This document shows positions 61,923-64,000 of a stretch of DNA of 64,000 nucleotides, piece by piece (the stretch's first letter is position 1; the number at the start of each line of letters is the position of its first letter). The notes beneath the pieces were generated by a model. The model was not told the DNA's origin. It searched no databases and was given only the letters and a program-made list of their open reading frames with translations. Both the position numbers and the translations under genes were made by a program. The DNA comes from a virus. The stretch is taken from positions 62,001 to 126,000 of the IMG/VR virus record IMGVR_UViG_3300008267_010368. One strand, 5' to 3'.

Positions 61923-61929
61923 TATTTAT
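61923..61929 (+). promoter_or_regulatory. TATTTAT element before the 123-aa gene
   Basis: Context AAATAAATATTTATTATTATG, 4 nt before the ATG at 61934, in the 24-bp gap just after the sigma gene. Confidence 0.45.
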
Positions 61930-61933
61930 TATT

Positions 61934-62305
61934 ATGAACAGGACAAGAAAAAAAGAAATTACACTTAACAAAGATTCTGTGTTAAGTTTGATGCAAGAAA
62001 TTTATAATGAACTAGTTGAACAAAGAGCAACCGCTTTAAGAATTCAAAACAAAATGCTTTCACTTTTGAAAGATGCCGAAGATATGACTGTTATCGGTCC
62101 AATTATCAAAGAACAACAAAAAATCATAAACGACACAATAGAAAAAAAATTAAGTCTTTCTAAACTTCAATCCACAATATGGGAAAAGAGTAATAGTAGT
62201 AAAGATGAATCTTTCACTTTAAATGATGTTGATGACGACATAATTCAAAATTTAATCAAAAGAGATGTCGATAAAAGTAGTGATCAAAAATATACTTTAG
62301 ATTAA
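61934..62305 (+). CDS. Small helical protein of unknown function
   Basis: A 123-residue mostly helical protein: LMQEIYNELVEQRATALRIQ, then NKMLSLLKDAEDM and IKEQQKIINDTIEKKLSLSK, forming two likely coiled coils. It is 2 bp ahead of the large partial gene. Likely a virion-associated or assembly protein, given the TATTTAT element. Family not recognised. Confidence 0.65.
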   Translation: MNRTRKKEITLNKDSVLSLMQEIYNELVEQRATALRIQNKMLSLLKDAEDMTVIGPIIKEQQKIINDTIEKKLSLSKLQSTIWEKSNSSKDESFTLNDVDDDIIQNLIKRDVDKSSDQKYTLD

Positions 62306-62307
62306 TT

Positions 62308-64000
62308 ATGTCTACAAGAAAAAAATATGATGACGCCAAAAGCAAAGTGGATTCTTATAAAACTGTAAGAGATCAGAAAAGAAAAGAAGCCCAAGAAAGA
62401 AGGCAAGCATCAAAAGAAAATTTAGATCAACGAAAACAAGATGCAGTAAAACAGATTAATGACTTTAAAAAAGATGCAAAAAATAAAGTCAAAGAAATTA
62501 AATCACAAGTAAAAAATCAGTTAGAAGAACTGTTAGATATATACAAACAAATACTTCCAAGTGGTGGTGGAACAGGTAATGGGCTTTCAACATTAAGTGT
62601 TTTATTTTTAGAAGCATGTGAAAACACCAAAAATAGAATGCAAGAAATACTTGTAGAGGAAATAATATCTACTATTGGGTGTTCAGAAGAACAAAATTTT
62701 CAAGCAGATATTCCTATTTACATCAAAGTAAGTCAAATAGATTTATTCAAAATATTAAAAGACGGTCCTGATGGTGAATTTGCCAAATTTTATTATGAAA
62801 AGGCAGACACACCTAATGGTACTTTACCTTATTCAATGAATAGAGAACTATATAAAAGGTTACAATCACCACAATCCTTTGTACAAGAATATGGTAGTAG
62901 GTATATTGGCTCATCTGGTGCTGGATTGTTTAACATTAGATATGTCGATCAATACACAGATGCAAATAACGTAGTTCAATATGGTGATTTTTATGAAGTC
63001 ACAGTATCATCACAACCAAATGGAAACATATCTATTACTAATTTTCTTTTTGATTATTTTGAAAGTATTCAGTTATTTAACATAGAAGACATTGCAACAA
63101 ATTTATTAAATTATTTTTTAGGTTCATTAAGTTTTGGACTTGAAACATCAAAAGCAGATTTAACAGAATTAGAAAAATTCTTTAAAATCATAATGCGTAT
63201 TATGGGACTTTGTTTCGATCCAACAAAAAAAATAGATGTTGCAGGAACCGCAAAATTACCTGAATTTGACATTATAGATGATGATTTTTTTGAAGTTACA
63301 AATCAAGAATTAAGACAAATTGAATATAATGTTGAACTTACAGTTAATGGTTTGGTTGAGTTTGAGGATTGTGGTAACGTTCAATTACCAGTTAACCCTC
63401 AAGCAACTGTCAATATTTTAGAAGAAATAATAACAGAGGTTACAATACCTAACAAAATCAAAAAACTATTTAAGGGATTAAATGATACCGCAAATGATCC
63501 TAATTGGCAAAATCTTATCGCACCAACAGTAGATATCAACGCTAATTTATTATTGAATTTAATTAAAAGTTTACCAATGTTACTTGTTAAAATAATTCTT
63601 TCACCAAAAGTAATGTTGGGTTTTATTGTCATGTTAAAATCTATAGTGGCAAACATTGAATTAAATTATTCTAATCTTGAAGAATTTTTAAAAGTATTCA
63701 AAAAATTTATAGTTAATTTTTCTAGAAGAATTTTTGCAATATTCATTGAAGAAATATTCAATATAATAAAAAGAGAGATTAAGTTGTTAGTAGAAAGTCT
63801 TATTCTTGATATCGTAAAAGAAGCAAAAGATAAAAGAATTCAGATGTATTCGACAATTATTTATATTTTACAACAACTTGTTCAGGCATTTATAGATTTT
63901 AGAAGTTGTAAAAGTGTTATTGATGAAATATTAAAACTATTGAATTTAGGACTTAGTCAACTTAATTTAGGTTTACCACTGTTTGTACTTGCTGCTGCCG
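62308..64000 (+). CDS. Large protein running off the right edge, probably virion
   Basis: An open frame from ATG 62308 to the right edge gives at least 564 residues. The start, MSTRKKYDDAKSKVDSYKTV, leads into a charged coiled coil (residues about 10-80). Then comes a mixed alpha/beta domain (DIPIYIKVSQIDLFKILKDG..., SRYIGSSGAGLFNIRYVDQY), and finally long hydrophobic helical stretches: LLNLIKSLPMLLVKIILSPK, VMLGFIVMLKSIVANIEL and IIYILQQLVQAFIDF. The latter could be membrane-active or packed helices. Follows the helical protein by 2 bp. Perhaps a large head- or tail-associated protein; no family recognised. Confidence 0.75.
   Translation, partial: MSTRKKYDDAKSKVDSYKTVRDQKRKEAQERRQASKENLDQRKQDAVKQINDFKKDAKNKVKEIKSQVKNQLEELLDIYKQILPSGGGTGNGLSTLSVLFLEACENTKNRMQEILVEEIISTIGCSEEQNFQADIPIYIKVSQIDLFKILKDGPDGEFAKFYYEKADTPNGTLPYSMNRELYKRLQSPQSFVQEYGSRYIGSSGAGLFNIRYVDQYTDANNVVQYGDFYEVTVSSQPNGNISITNFLFDYFESIQLFNIEDIATNLLNYFLGSLSFGLETSKADLTELEKFFKIIMRIMGLCFDPTKKIDVAGTAKLPEFDIIDDDFFEVTNQELRQIEYNVELTVNGLVEFEDCGNVQLPVNPQATVNILEEIITEVTIPNKIKKLFKGLNDTANDPNWQNLIAPTVDINANLLLNLIKSLPMLLVKIILSPKVMLGFIVMLKSIVANIELNYSNLEEFLKVFKKFIVNFSRRIFAIFIEEIFNIIKREIKLLVESLILDIVKEAKDKRIQMYSTIIYILQQLVQAFIDFRSCKSVIDEILKLLNLGLSQLNLGLPLFVLAAA

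Overview
The window looks like part of a large, AT-rich tailed-phage genome of the contractile-tail, T4-related type. It is packed with genes on both strands and I saw no tRNA, rRNA, integrase, transposon or CRISPR array. Recognisable T4-type components are a tail tube (gp19 size class), a tail sheath (gp18-like), a gp26-like hub/tail chaperone with a gp51-like small partner, a tape measure, a gp53/LysM-like baseplate protein, gp13-, gp14- and gp15-like neck and completion proteins, a family B DNA polymerase, a SNF2-type helicase, PhoH, dUTPase and a gp55-like late sigma factor. Start codons almost never carry a Shine-Dalgarno sequence and instead follow A/T-rich leaders. That, the low GC and the style of the tail-fibre repeats suggest a Bacteroidota (flavobacterial) host. 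The host assignment is inference.

Layout. 1-19.6 kb (minus strand): tail and baseplate module, read from neck/sheath-terminator proteins through sheath, HAD phosphatase, tube, gp26/gp51-like chaperones and tape measure to very large baseplate proteins; the last one runs off the left edge. A tiny ribbon-helix-helix gene (plus strand) sits inside it. 19.7-23.7 kb (plus strand): SNF2-like helicase, superoxide dismutase, gp13-like neck protein and a small protein. 23.7-26.6 kb (minus): DNA polymerase. 26.7-40.4 kb (minus): adhesion module with a BppU-like domain protein, CxxC and beta-structured fibre proteins, a 1039-aa beta-helix-like fibre, a GT9-like glycosyltransferase, a sulfotransferase, a 1456-aa fibre with about 66 tandem 17-residue units, and a Cys-rich 649-aa virion protein. 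40.5-43.0 kb (plus): five small phage proteins, one with a WYL-like domain, closed by a clear terminator. 43.0-61.2 kb (plus): a long tightly overlapping cluster holding ten glycosyltransferases, a UDP-GlcNAc 2-epimerase, two extended SDR enzymes, an RmlC-like cupin and two methyltransferases, with an exonuclease, dUTPase, PhoH and a degenerate HAD protein interleaved. 61.2-64 kb (plus): gp55-like sigma factor, a small protein and a large protein running off the right edge.

How it may fit together. The 7-mer TATTTAT, read in the direction of the gene, lies just upstream of most virion transcription units. I did not find it in front of the DNA polymerase or at starts I checked in the glycan cluster. 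Together with the sigma gene this is a good candidate for the phage's own late promoter. The glycan cluster looks able to make and assemble one or more unusual sugars. With the sulfotransferase and GT9-like gene placed among the fibre genes, decoration of the virion (perhaps the Asn/Thr-rich repeat fibre) or remodelling of the host surface are the main possibilities. All assignments come from reading the sequence; no database search was run.
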